Assembly (NCBI GenBank): GCA_029379385.1
Contig: CM055611.1
Coordinates: 15,880,062 to 15,944,061, forward strand
From: Quillaja saponaria
Lineage: Eukaryota; Streptophyta; Magnoliopsida; Fabales; Quillajaceae
DNA length: 64,000 nucleotides
Reading direction: 5' to 3'
Part shown: piece by piece, positions 22,193 to 33,029 of the stretch
How positions within the stretch are numbered: position 1 is the first letter of the stretch
How the letters are laid out: every line of letters starts with the position of its first letter
Program-made: the position numbers and the translations under genes
The notes under the pieces: model-generated
Databases searched by the model: none
The model's input: the letters and a program-made list of their open reading frames with translations, nothing else
What the model was told of the DNA's origin: nothing

Positions 22193-25100
22193 TGTTATAA
22201 CCTAGTATTACGACGTTAAGAATATTTGATGTAATAATGTCAAGATTTAGGTAACGTAAAACAATTTTTTTTACAAATAAATAAGTGTCTATGTGTACGT
22301 GAGAGATTGGGGTAAATAACATGGGAATAGAATGGAGTAAGTAGATAAATAAATTCTATGTACAATAAGACAAAATTAATTTGAGTTGGAGTTTGATTTT
22401 AGAGTGTGAAATTTTATAAGAAAAAATAAAAGGTAAAACACATGTGGGAATACAACAAATATTTATACAAATACATGTATATATATAAATTAAAGAATAA
22501 ATATAAACTAATTATTTATATGTGACTTTGACTATGTTTTTTTTATTATTTATTATTGGTTCTTTTCTCCCTTTCCTTATATGTTGGCCGATTTTTTTCT
22601 TCCCCTTTTTGTTGTTCACTGCCTGCTATTTTCGGTCATTCTAGAAAAACTTGGACTTCCCCAATTTCAGTTGAGGCTTCTTTCTTGTTGTCTTGTTCCA
22701 GAATTTTCCCCATCCTCCTCCTTACTGGCCGAGAGCTTCAGCTCTTTCTTTGCTTGGCTGTTCAATTTCTCCCTTTCCTTTAAGCCCCATGAGTGTGTGT
22801 GTTAAGAGTGAACCATCCAACCAGTAAATTGCCAAGAGGATGTAAACTCTGTTTAAGTGTTGTTTTGGCTATGCTTGTCTCCTTCCTTTTGGGCGTAATC
22901 TTGGCTGTGTTGGTCTGGAATTGTTGGACAATAGCTTTCTATTTTCCTCTTTTCCTTCCTTCTTGCTTGGAAGACATGTTTACTCCTTTCTTGATGCAGC
23001 AACCAACTCTGTTTTTGGATGTCGTTAGGCAGCAACAAGTCAGTTTTTTTCCTCCCTCATGGCCAACTATAAGAGCTGACATGGAGGGTGATTTTGGGAT
23101 TATAAGGAAACAAGGCAGTAAGGGTATGAAATCTTAACTAAGTGACTTGATTATGGCTTTACGTAAGGTAGCTGAATGTTGTTTTTAGAAGTTTTGTCAG
23201 CTTAGTTGATATACATATATATATATATATATATAAGGAATCTTTAATGAATGGTGAATTAGTTTTGGGTTTAGAAGAGTTAAAGTTAAAGTTATAAACA
23301 AAGGTTAAAGAACTTGTATGGTGAGTGGTTGTGGTTGTGTTTGTGTGGGAAATCATGCATTCAAGATGTTTGATAAAATGCCTAAATAAAACAAGTTGTA
23401 ATAGAATACGTAAAACTTGATTGGATTGATATTAGAAATTCATAAGTTAAGTTCTTGATTCATAAGTTAAGCTCTTGATTAATTTTAAATCACTAATACA
23501 ATATTAAATTTAATTGGACTAGGAGTAATGTTAGTGAATTAGTATTGAGTGAAGAGTATGAATTGAAGCTTGAAAGTGGTGGAAAATGAGAGTTAAGTGA
23601 TTTTAGAGGTGATGCAAGGGCAGATTCGTGGATGAGAGAAATATTGTATTTTGAGTGTCTTCGGGACTGAATTAAATTAAGAGTTCAAAAGATGAAATGT
23701 AGCTCATAGTCTTGACACATTGTTTACAAAATTTCGTAGCCTTATTCCAAGTATGTTGTTAGTTATAGCTGTTAGACTCCGGCTAGGTCAGGCAGGATTC
23801 GTACTGCTCGGTTTTTGGTTCATGTAAGAAATTGAGTAGGTTGATGATAGATTCTAAGAAAATTTTCTAAATAATAAAGATAGATATATTTGTCTTTTAA
23901 TAAACCCAACAAACAGAATTGGATTTCGTGTTTCCTAAAGAAATTTATGTTCAATTAACTAAGGTAAGGACAAAGTTGTCAAAAATCTTTGCATGTTGTA
24001 GAATTTGTTGCAACTTCAAACAATAAACTATATTGATATACAAATCTAAAAATTACAAATGATATACCATTAGAAATCTACATGTGTCTAGTATTTATTA
24101 AATTTTACGAAACTAGATTCGAAGTTTCTTGGAGAAAAATATGACCGTTAAAGTGGACACTGGTCCAAACCTCAAGTTTGGACAGCTTTAACATTTTTAA
24201 CTCACTAAATGCTTTCTATTCTTTTATAATGGTTTCTCCTATCATATGCTTTGTCAAGATATTTAAAAGACCTCTTCACTGTTAACCTTATCACCTAAAG
24301 TCTAATCCATATTAATTGACATGTAATAGTTTAAAAGAAAACTTTCATAAATAAACTTATATAAGTTGATATATAAGTTTAGTAAGTAAAAGAGTATAAC
24401 AATAACTTTTATGAACTAAGTAGTATTTGGAATTATGAATTTCAGTTTCGGATTCTAATATGGGCCTGATGAGATGCGTGGACGCAAATGTGAGTGCCGA
24501 GTGGGATCGATTACAGGTGAGTGGTTAATTGCTGCCTTTAGGCGCTAGATAAGTATGTGTGATTATATGTGTAATTGAATATGCGCGATTATATGTTTAT
24601 TTGAATATGCATGATACATGGAAAGTAAGCTAATGGAGTATTTCAGTAATTTGCTTGAATAATGTTTGCGTGATATTGGTTGCTTTGATTGACATTAATT
24701 GTGTTTGATAAGGGCCAACTCGTGAACATTTTCTGGAAAATGATTTTCATTTCTGAAATTGAAAATCCAGGTGCACCTAGGATACTCTGATTTAAAAAGT
24801 GTGAGAAATCATGATTTTGAGATATATTTTTAAAATTGAGTGCTCAGCCCCGGTGGGATGGATTGTGTACGGGAAATTAATTTGGTGTGCGAGCACGTAA
24901 ATTATCGGCAGGGGGTGATATTGGTGTGCGGGGCTGGGTTACTCGTTAGCCCTTTGGTTGTTTTGTTTGATATCATTACTCTGATAAATTTGTGATCTTG
25001 TGTATCATGTAAATTGTGAATTTATGACCGTTACAATGTATACGTGCAATATTATTACGTATGTTATATACTTGTGTTGTGTGATGCTAGTACCCTTCGG

Positions 25101-25626
25101 GTACAGTTTTCCACTCACTGAGTCCGTAGGACTCACCCCTTTCCTGTGGTTATATTTTTTAGTAACAGGACCTCAACAGAAGTTAACCACTAATGCGATG
25201 TTTTGCTAAGGATTTGACAACAAGGTATGTTTCGAAATCTTATACTTGGAGTCAAGGATGAAAGTTTGAAGTCACATTAGTACTATGGGTGTCAATGTGG
25301 TATGATGTAACATTCTAGTACTTGTTTTGTTAATGATGTGAACGAAGCAGAGCTCCTTATTGTCTGTGTTGTGTTGAGTAATAAAAAGAGTTTATAGGAT
25401 TTTATTTTAAGGCATGTTTCATACTGTAAGGGACCTCTGCCGAAATTTTCAGTAAGTTGTAATTTGTAGTAATTAACAAGTTTTAATGTTAACTTTTGTC
25501 TTTATAATTTCTTGGTTTCATTCATGGGTGAGTCAAGAGTCATGGTCGTTATGTGATTTGATTCAGGGTTACGGAGGTTTGGTTACCATTCCTCCGGCCA
25601 GTCATGCCTCCATGAGGGATGTGATA
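22193..25626 (+). repeat. Large gypsy LTR, apparently full length (LTR-b)
   Basis: A ~3.4-kb LTR runs from TGTTATAACC to '..gggatgtgata', just before a primer-binding site at 25,630. Its 3' ~560 bp ('gtgtgatgctagtac', 'tccgtaggactcaccc', 'agggttacggaggt') is repeated at 62,842-63,394, where the terminus reads 'gtgtgaca'. The terminal CA is therefore TA here. Such long LTRs with this 'actcactgagtc' region resemble Tekay/Del-type chromoviruses; this is an inference. Open frames at 22,556-23,137, 25,000-25,209 and 25,486-25,746 are LTR sequence. Confidence 0.7.
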
Positions 25627-25629
25627 AGT

Positions 25630-25641
25630 TGGTATCAGAGC
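25630..25641 (+). promoter_or_regulatory. Primer-binding site (initiator-Met tRNA) of LTR-b element
   Basis: TGGTATCAGAGC three bases after the LTR end is complementary to the 3' end of plant initiator methionine tRNA, the usual minus-strand primer of plant Ty3/gypsy and Ty1/copia elements. Confidence 0.8.
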
Positions 25642-25885
25642 TTAGGTTTAAAGGTCTGTGACTGCAAATACTGGACGTTGTTGCTTTGTTTGCATACGTT
25701 ACCCGGGGCGTATGTAGGCTTAGTGATACATTCTAATTCATCCTGAAGCTTCAAGTTGTGATCCTCTAACGTACCATTCTTGACCTTATATAATAGGCAT
25801 GCCTTAAATTCAGTTGTGTTTGTTCATATTATAAAATTGTTCATAACCACTAACAAACATACTACACTTCAACTTCGTCCACCAC
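25642..25885 (+). mobile_element. Internal leader of LTR-b element, cut by an insertion
   Basis: Leader sequence after the PBS, with no gag seen. It is interrupted at 25,886-25,890 by the inserted 5.4-kb element. Any continuation after 31,340 is not recognisable as gag or pol. Confidence 0.5.
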
Positions 25886-25890
25886 CATCA
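25886..25890. repeat. 5-bp TSD, left
   Basis: CATCA, matched at 31,335-31,339. Five bases is the standard target duplication of Ty3/gypsy integrases. Confidence 0.88.
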
Positions 25891-26230
25891 TGTTATGTGC
25901 CTAAAAGAATTTCCTGAAAACACTGTCGTTTGAGGATGAGAGACTTAGAAGTGTTGCCTTGCCGTTTGTAAATACAGTTTCGTTCTTGTTTTTCTGTTTT
26001 AAGCTGGTATTAGACGTTGAGTGTTTGTTTTAGGGGCTGAATTTGTTAGCGTAATTTGGGGAGGGTTGTTAGAACTTATTTGTGAGCCAACATGGATTGG
26101 CTATAAAGACCTGTTTTGGGTTTCCAAATACGATTGACGAATGTGAAAAAGAGTAGCTATTTTCTAAAATTCTCTCTAATTTTCTTGTTTGTTTTCTAAG
26201 AAAATTCATTTTCTAGTTTAGAACTTATCA
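25891..26230 (+). repeat. 5' LTR of chromovirus-like element
   Basis: 340 bp, TGTTATGTGCC...CTTATCA. A likely TATA box (TATAAAG) lies at 26,102-26,108. It aligns along its whole length with 30,997-31,334, and most differences are transitions. Confidence 0.93.
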
Positions 26231-26232
26231 TT

Positions 26233-26245
26233 TGGTATCAGAGCC
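26233..26245 (+). promoter_or_regulatory. Primer-binding site, initiator-Met tRNA
   Basis: TGGTATCAGAGCC begins two bases after the 5' LTR and is complementary to the 3' end of initiator methionine tRNA. Confidence 0.9.
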
Positions 26246-26256
26246 AAGTGTCGATC

Positions 26257-27782
26257 ATGGTGGAAACAAGAGTTCAGCAGGTGGCTGGAGAAATCCAAAA
26301 GATTGATGCAAGAATCCTTCACAGGAAGAGATAAAAGCTCAAAATCATAAGGTGGAAGATTGGCTCACGGTGATGATGGAGGAATTACATAGGTTGATGA
26401 AGAATCAGAATCGAAACGTGGATCAAGGAATAGTGGTTGGTAATGGAGAACCTGTACCGGGAATAGGAGTGAATCAGAGAGGAATTGGAGCACCTATAAG
26501 TGGAAGGGCTCAGGAAGTACCCAACGTGGGGGGATACGGTGGCCTTGGAATAGGTAGGTATGAACCAAACCCAAACCCTAAAGTGTTGAATGGTAGGGCA
26601 AGAATTCCAGGAGGATGTGCTCCAGAAGCACAAATGCATGGAGTACAAGGTGTATTTGGGTATGGAATGAGACCTGTAGGACCTGAGGGACCATTTTTTC
26701 AACAAGCTAGATATGCAAGAATAGAATGCCCAAGATTTGAGGGGGATAACTTCAATGACTGGTCTTATAAGATTGATCAGTTCTTTGAGGTGGAAGGAGT
26801 TTTGGAAGCTCACAAAATTAGAACTGTGAGTGCTGTGTTGGAAGGGAGGGCATTACATTGGCATCAAGCTTATATGAGGACTTTGGTTGGGAGATTGATC
26901 ACTTGGAACCAGTATGTTACAGACATGAGTCACAGGTTTGCTAATGCAGCTTTTGAAGATCCAATAGTTGATTTGGTGAAACTGAAACAGTGGGGAAATG
27001 TGAAGGATTATCAAGATCAGTTTGAAAGGATACTAAGCCAAGCAATTATTCCTAAGAATTTTGCAATCAGTTGTTTTCTCAGTGGACTGAATAAGGAGCT
27101 AGAAACTGCTGTCATAAGTTTTTCACCTCAAAGCTTACCTCAGGCTATGTATTTAGCCAGATTACAAGAATCCACCTTTGTGGAGTTAGCTAAAAAACAT
27201 GCATCCAAGCCACAATTAACTTGGTATACTTCCGGCAGATCATCATCTCAATTTTCGCCACCTACTCCCTGGTTCCTCACCAATAGTAACTTTGGGAGGA
27301 ATAAGCCTGACAGCAACAATTTCAAAATCACTAACTCTTACAAACCTCCTAGAACCATGAATCAAAAGGAATGGGAGGAGAAAAAACTAAAAGGTTTATG
27401 TTATTGGTGTGAGGCGAAATATACACCAGGTCATAAGTGTAAGAAACCTCAACTATACCAGATTTTATTGGAACCTGAAGGAAGCAAAGAAGAGGAGGGT
27501 GAAAGTAGCATTAACAGTAACTTGAGAATCGAGGAGATTGAGGAGGAGGAAGTGAATGAGACTTTTCCTACTATATCTTTGCATGCATTGTGGGGCTTAG
27601 ATGAAGTGCAGACAATGAAGATAGAGGGTTTAATAAGAAAACATTCATTACTGGTGTTAATGGACAGTGGAAGTACACATAACTTCTTGGATGTAGGGTA
27701 TGCAAAAATGGTGGGTTGTAGCCTACAGCCTATTGACAGTTTTTTTGTCACAGTGGCCAATGGAGATAAGGTACCAGTATAG
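26257..27782 (+). pseudogene. gag and protease part of gypsy polyprotein
   Basis: The likely start is the ATG at 26,257; that frame stops at 26,332-26,334, and the main frame (open from about 26,352) continues, so a small indel shifted the frame. From 26,352 (residue 1): a gag domain about 125-280 ('FNDWSYKIDQFFE', 'LKQWGNVKDYQDQFERIL'), a zinc-knuckle-like 'CYWCEAKYTPGHKC' at 350-363, an acidic linker, and the aspartic-protease motif 'LMDSGSTHNF' at 436-445 with the catalytic D at 438. A TAG at 27,780-27,782 interrupts the protease. Gag packages the element RNA and protease cleaves the polyprotein. Confidence 0.92.
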
Positions 27783-28879
27783 TATATCACCCGGCAGTTA
27801 AGGTGAAGTATGCAAGGAAGGGAATTTGAGGCTGACTTCCTAATCATGTCTCTAAGGGGATGTCATATGGTGTTGGGGGTGCAGTGGCTGTCAAAACTTG
27901 GCCCTATAGTGTGGGATTTTGGCAGCATGCAAATGCAATTCCAATGTAATGGTGCTCAGTGCATATTACAAGGAAAACAATCTATGAAGGTGAAAGGTAT
28001 TAAAGATGGAAAAATCAGGAAAAGCAGAATGTCGGGAAATTCTTTGGTTAGAGTTCAAGTTCAAGTTCTTGGTGCTTGATCAGAAGAAGAAGTGATTACG
28101 TGTCAGCTCCAATAAGTAAATGGAACACCTAAAATTATCCAACAGTTGCTTTTACAATTTCATGAACTGTTTGAAGAACCTAAAGGGTTACTTCCATATA
28201 GAGGTCATGACCATAGAATTCCCTCGAAAGATGAAAATGCAGTGGTCAAAATTAGGCCTTATAGATATCTAGCTTTACAAAAGGATACTATAGATTAAAT
28301 GGTGGAAGAAATGCTTACGTCTGGTATCATTAGGACTAGTACTAGTCCTTTCTCATCTCCTATTGTTATGGTGAAAAAAAAAATGGCACTTTAGAGAATG
28401 TGTATTGATTGCAGACAATTAAATCAACTGACTATTAAGGATAAATTTCCTATACTTGTCATTGAAGAATTATTAGATGAATTGCATGGAGCAATGGTGT
28501 TTACCAAGCTTGACCTCAGGGCAGGGTATCATCAAATTAGAATGGCAGAGGAGGATATTTTTAAAACTGCATTTAGAACTCATTCAGGCCATTACGAGTA
28601 CTTGGTTATGCCCTTTGGCTTGAACAATGCACCTTCCATTTTTCAAAGTCTTATGACTGAGGTGTTTAGGCCCTATTTGAGAAATTTTGTATTAGTCTTT
28701 ATTGATGATATACTCATTTACAGCAGCAGCTTAGAGGTACATAATCAACATCTCACCATTGTTTTTGAAGAATTGAGAAAACATTCTTTATTTGTGAAAA
28801 AGAGCAAATGCTCTTTTGCTGTAGAAAGGGTTGAATACTTGGGGCATGTGATTTTGGGAGAAGGAGTGGCTGCAGACAG
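27783..28879 (+). pseudogene. Protease end, linker and reverse transcriptase
   Basis: The same frame continues past TAG 27,780 with further stops at 27,804, 28,077, 28,113, 28,296 and 28,392. The protease C-terminus ('GCHMVLGVQWL') comes first. RT blocks follow: 'SGIIRTSTSPFSSPIVMVKK', '[17 protein letters not shown]', '[13 protein letters not shown]' (first catalytic Asp), '[13 protein letters not shown]', and the catalytic 'FIDDILIYS' at about 28,698-28,724, where the paired Asp residues are intact. Several stops sit where the family has tryptophan. Reverse transcription could not be supported by this copy. Confidence 0.92.

Positions 28880-28916
<37 letters not shown>
28880..28916 (+). repeat. 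37-base A tract inside pol
   Basis: An unbroken run of 37 A lies between RT ('GEGVAADR') and the conserved 'MLEWPTPKT' block. It encodes a lysine run in the RT frame and throws the downstream frame off. It looks like slippage expansion of a short A-rich site in the RT connection region, or an assembly artefact. Confidence 0.85.
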
Positions 28917-28919
<3 letters not shown>

Positions 28920-29614
28920 TGCTTGAATGGCCTACACCAAAAACTATTAAGGCTTTAAGAGGGTTTTTAGGTCTTACAAGTTATTATAGGAAGTTCATAC
29001 AAGGATATGGTTTGATCAACAGACCACTAACTGAATTACTTAGAAAGGATGCTTTCAGTTGGTCTCTAGAAGCTGATATTGCTTTTGCGAAATTGAAGGA
29101 TGCCATGACTCATGCTCCTGTGTTAGCTTTACCAGACTTTTCCTTGATGTTTGTGCTTGAGATTGATGCATGTGGCATGGGACTAGGAACTATACTGATG
29201 CAGCAGGACAGACCTATTACTTTTTTGAGTAAGGCCTTATCTGAAAAGCATTTAACTCTTTCAACTTATGAGAAAGAGATATTAGCTATCATTTATGCAG
29301 TTAGGAAGTGGAGTTGCTATTTAATTGGCAGGCACTTCCAGATCAGAATAGACCACCAGAGTTTAAGGTATCTGTCAGACCAAAGGTTAACAACTCCTGC
29401 TCAACAGAAGTTTCTAGCCAAAATGATGGGTTTTGATTATGAAATTTGTTATAAGAGAGGCAGTACCAACAAGGTAGCAGACGCATTGTCTAGAAAGGAT
29501 GAAGCTGAGTTACACATGTTGTATACTACCTTGACTCAATCTGAGTTGCTTACTAAGATCAAGGCTTCTTGCCTTCAAGATACTAAGTTAAAAAAAATTA
29601 TTGCAGAGCTGTAA
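28917..29614 (+). pseudogene. RT connection and RNase H domain
   Basis: The frame differs from the upstream RT frame because of the A tract. It begins with '[20 protein letters not shown]', the connection typical of Ty3/gypsy, then RNase H with all four expected acidic sites: 'LEIDACGMGLG', 'TYEKEILAI', 'IRIDHQSLRYL' and 'KVADALSRK'. A TAA at 29,612-29,614 ends the frame before integrase. Confidence 0.92.
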
Positions 29615-30967
29615 CAGGATCCGAGCAAACACAAACACTACACTTGGGAGCAGGGTTTGTTAAAAAGGAAGAAGAAGCTGGTTGTGGGAGAGGATAAAGA
29701 CCTGCATTTACAACTTTTACAATATCACCATAGTAGTCCAACTGGAGGTCATTTTGGTGTTGCACAAACCCTTGGAATGCTTAATACCACACTCTTTTGG
29801 AAGGGTTTAAAGGTTGATGTTAGAACTTTTGTCAAGGCCTGTGGTGTATGTCAATAGGCAAAGTATGACACTGCTGCTGGGTTTGGGTTACTCCAACCTC
29901 TCCCTATTCCAGACAAGATATGGACTAACATAGCCAGGGATTTCATTGAAGGACTTCTAAAGCCAGAAGGAAAGGAGGTTATTTTGGTGGTTGTAGACAG
30001 GTTAAGCAAGCATGCTCATTTTCTGGCTTTATCATATCCATTTACTGCTATGACAGTAGCACAAGTATTCATGGACTCGGTGTTCAGGTTACATGGTCCT
30101 ACCAGTTCAATTGTTTCTGACAGGGACAAAATATTTTTGAGTAGCTTTTGGGGAGAACTAATGAAAAAAATGAGAGTACAGTTAAGAATGTCTACTGCAT
30201 ATCATCCTCAAATGGATGGCCAAAGTAAGGTGTTGAACAGGTGTCTTGAGACATATTTGAGGTGCATGACGGGTGAAAGACCTAAAGATTGGGCTAAGTG
30301 GTTATTCTTGGCAGAATTTTGGTATAATACCTCTTACCATTCAGCCATTAAAACCACTCCATATCAGGTGGTGTATGGTCAACCTCCACCTGTCCATATT
30401 CCTTATTTGATGGGGGATTATGTGGTGGAAACAGTGGATAGAAGTTTGGCTGCTAGAGAGGACATGTTGAAGTTATTAAAATTTCATCTTTCTAGAGCTC
30501 AAACAAAGATAAAGGCTTTTGCTGATAGTCACAGGACTGATATAGAATTTCAAGTAGGAGATTTTGTTTATCTTAAGCTTCAACCTTATAGGCAGTCTAC
30601 AATGGCTACTAAAGTTAATGTGAAGCTGAGTTATAGGTTTTTTGGGCCTTTTCAGATTGTTAAAAGAGTAAGATCAGTGGCTTATGAGCTGCAGTTACCC
30701 ACTCATGCCAAGATTCACCCAATTTTCCATGTGTCACAGATAAAGGCTACTGTTGGTGATCAACAAGTTTCTCTTTCCTTGCCTGGCTGTGATGATGAAG
30801 GCTTACTCAGATTGGAACCAGTTGCTGTAATGGATAGAAGGACCATTCGCCGTGGAAATAAACCTGTTACTCAGGTTCTAGTCAAATGGTCGAACTCATT
30901 TGTGGAAGATTCTACTTGGGAGGACTGGGTTAACTTGCAACAGAGATTTCCAAACTTTCACCCTTGA
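29615..30967 (+). pseudogene. Integrase with lost catalytic Glu, chromodomain-like tail
   Basis: The frame continues from RNase H past two stops (TAA 29,612, TAG 29,855). An HHCC zinc finger ('HHSSPTGGHFG'...'CGVCQ') is at about 29,720-29,854. The catalytic core has the first Asp at 29,939-29,941 ('RDFIEG') and the second at 30,119-30,121 ('VSDRD'). The position 35 residues on, where DDE integrases carry Glu, is Lys (AAG, 30,227-30,229). The rest of the core ('NTSYHSAIKTTPYQVVYG') and the GPF/Y region ('YRFFGPFQIV') follow. The tail 'VLVKWSNSFVEDSTWED' resembles a chromodomain, which in this family steers integration toward marked chromatin. Confidence 0.92.
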
Positions 30968-30982
30968 GGACAAGGGTGTGTA

Positions 30983-30996
30983 TAAGATGGGTGGTT
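30983..30996 (+). promoter_or_regulatory. Polypurine tract region
   Basis: The purine-rich stretch 'taagatgggtggt' just before the 3' LTR, after the family-typical 'cttgaggacaagg' at the end of pol, is the likely plus-strand primer. Confidence 0.6.
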
Positions 30997-31334
30997 TGTT
31001 ATGTGCCAAAAAGAATTCTTGAAAACGCTATTGTTTGAGGATGGGAGACTTAGAAGTGTTGCCTTGCTGTTTATAGATACGGTGTCGTTCTTGTTTTTCT
31101 GTTTTAAGCTGGTATTAGACGTTGAGTGTCTGTTTTAGGGGATGAATCTGTTAACGTAATTTGGGGAGGGTTGTTAAAACTGATTTGTGAGCTAGCATGG
31201 ATTGGCTATAAAAACCTTTTTTGGGTTTCCAAATATGATTGATGATGTGAAAAAGAGTAGCTATTTTCTAAAATTATCTCTAATTTTCTTGTTTGTTTTC
31301 TAAGAAAATTCATTTTCTAGTTTAGAACTTATCA
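30997..31334 (+). repeat. 3' LTR of chromovirus-like element
   Basis: 338 bp, partner of 25,891-26,230. It starts TGTTATGTGCC, ends CTTATCA and has TATA-like TATAAAAA at about 31,207. Confidence 0.93.
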
Positions 31335-31339
31335 CATCA
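31335..31339. repeat. 5-bp TSD, right
   Basis: CATCA, partner of 25,886-25,890. Confidence 0.88.
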
Positions 31340-31963
31340 CTACTATTATCATTATCAACTAGTCGAATACGATATCGACCGTCAAATATGATACCGACCA
31401 TTATGAGAACTGACCGAAAATTACAACTGTCCCCATCAACCACAATCGAGATAACCAAAAAAGGTTGCAACTACAACTAATACCTACCAGAGATGACGAC
31501 AATCGCCATTAGGATTTGTCAAAACTTGGACAATCATCATCGAACCTTCCAAAGACGACTACAATCACCTTCAAAGACAAATACAATCACTACTAGAAGC
31601 CTCTGGAGACGATGATAACCATTATTAGAAGTTGCGAGAAACAAAAACAACAACCGTTAAAAAATTGAATCATAATATAAGTTGTAATTCTTTAATGATT
31701 CAAACTCTTGTATTATAATTATAACCAATTCCAATTTCAGTTATAATTTTTATGTGATCCAAACTCTTATATTTTAATTATAATCAATTTCAATTTCACA
31801 AAAACGTAGCTTTAGTATATTATAATAATGAGATAATTTTTATTTTTTGCTATATTACATTCTTAAAGCCACATGCATATTAACATTTCCATTTACATTT
31901 TTGTTTTGCTCAAAATGATAGAAAAACAAATTAGTGTTTTCATGATAAGTCTAGAAATACTAA
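31340..31963. other. Unassigned DNA after the gypsy insertion
   Basis: 31,340-31,650 is less AT-rich and holds imperfect short repeats built from 'gac/acaatcacc', perhaps a decayed internal region of the host element. No gag or pol motif was seen. The rest is AT-rich. Confidence 0.35.
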
Positions 31964-32323
31964 AGCTTTGTTTGGTAATACTCTTTGAGATGTGCTTATG
32001 TTTATGAAAATCATAAGTTACTTTTTGTATATTTGGTAAACAAAAAACTAAAGTATTTCTATTATGGGATGTTAAAAGCACCTCAAGATATTTTTAAAAA
32101 CCAATTTCTACTCTTATAAATTTCAAAGTTTAATATAACCTTATTTTTAATGAAAAAAGCATAGCATTACTAAATCAAGTTTAATTTTGTAACTTCTACT
32201 TACTGATATCATCTTTTACATTATTTTACCAAACAATAATACTGTAATTTTTTGCAAACAGTTACAGAAAAATCAAAATATCATAATACCTCTCAAAAAG
32301 TTACGACATTACCAAACTAAGCC
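31964..32323. mobile_element. Tourist-like (PIF/Harbinger) MITE, copy 1
   Basis: Left end 'agctttgtttggtaata' and right end 'attaccaaactaagcc' are inverted repeats of the 'GGCTTTGTTTGGTAAT' type. TAA stands on the left and TTA on the right, so the 3-bp TSD is imperfect. It resembles the element at 53,992-54,383. No coding capacity. Confidence 0.6.
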
Positions 32324-33029
32324 TTACTTATCAAAAAAAGCTCTTTCTAGTAAGACTGCTCTATTGGGTCCCATATGAATAAGTATTTGCAAAACAAGAT
32401 TTAATTACTATCAAAAAGACTTCGGAGGAATCAACTAAACACCCAAAAATAGTCAAGCTGAGGGGCCTTATGATAATTACATAATGCTAAACTCAAAAAA
32501 CACGTGGCGACTACACTAGATAGATGAGACCTATTTAAAGGCTGAGGGTGATTTGATTATTGCCTAAATTGACAATTTCAAACAAACCCCCAGCATTTAT
32601 TATTGGACCAAAATAGATTAGTGAATTTTTTGACTGAGTGTCATAGCGTATTAAAAAGAGAAATTTGTTTAAAAAGAGAAACACGGATTTGCCTGTGGAT
32701 TTATAATTATATGAGTGAGATATGAACAAAATCTCATCCTCTCCAAAAAAATATATTTATTTATTATTATTAATTTGTTTAATTCTTTTTGGGAAACAAA
32801 TTCGATGAGCAACCAGAGAGGAGAGGATTCTCCCCTCTGTAAATACTATGTGAATGATATGTTAGTCTATTTCATTTGTTTAAATCCCTGTCATTTCAAT
32901 CTTTTTAGGTATGACTTAAATATCTAATTGTTTGTATTGTCAAAAAAAAAAAAAAAAAAACATCGACTACACTCCCAAAAAAAGAGATACTAAATATTGA
33001 TAACCATATAAAGACACTTTTAAAATAAT
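32324..33029. other. AT-rich DNA with a shared 'cacgtggcgact' block
   Basis: 32,430-32,530 resembles 42,760-42,830 and 47,260-47,330 ('aaaaaacacgtggcgact'), a part of the long repeat units nearby. Short open frames at 32,535-33,213 have no family features. Confidence 0.4.

Larger units (their letters stand above)
25891..31334 (+). mobile_element. Complete but inactive Ty3/gypsy chromovirus-like element
   Basis: The 5,444-bp element has two ~340-bp LTRs with TG...CA ends, a 5-bp TSD (CATCA), an initiator-Met PBS, a single gag-pol reading order (gag, protease, RT, RNase H, integrase, chromodomain-like tail) and a purine-rich tract before the 3' LTR. Size, short LTRs and C-terminal chromodomain fit a Reina-like chromovirus, but clade assignment is inference. 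I count roughly 25 differences between the LTRs by eye (about 7%). At least eight in-frame stops, a frameshift in gag and a homopolymer break in pol make it non-autonomous. Confidence 0.92.

Noticed and set aside
22556..23137. Frames of 74-114 codons with hydrophobic stretches
   Set aside because: Same reason: the U3-like CT-rich part of LTR-b; apparent membrane helices come from base composition.
26385..26813. 142-codon minus-strand frame
   Set aside because: Antisense of gag, whose + strand frame carries clear domain motifs.
27449..27847. 132-codon minus-strand frame
   Set aside because: Antisense of the protease region.
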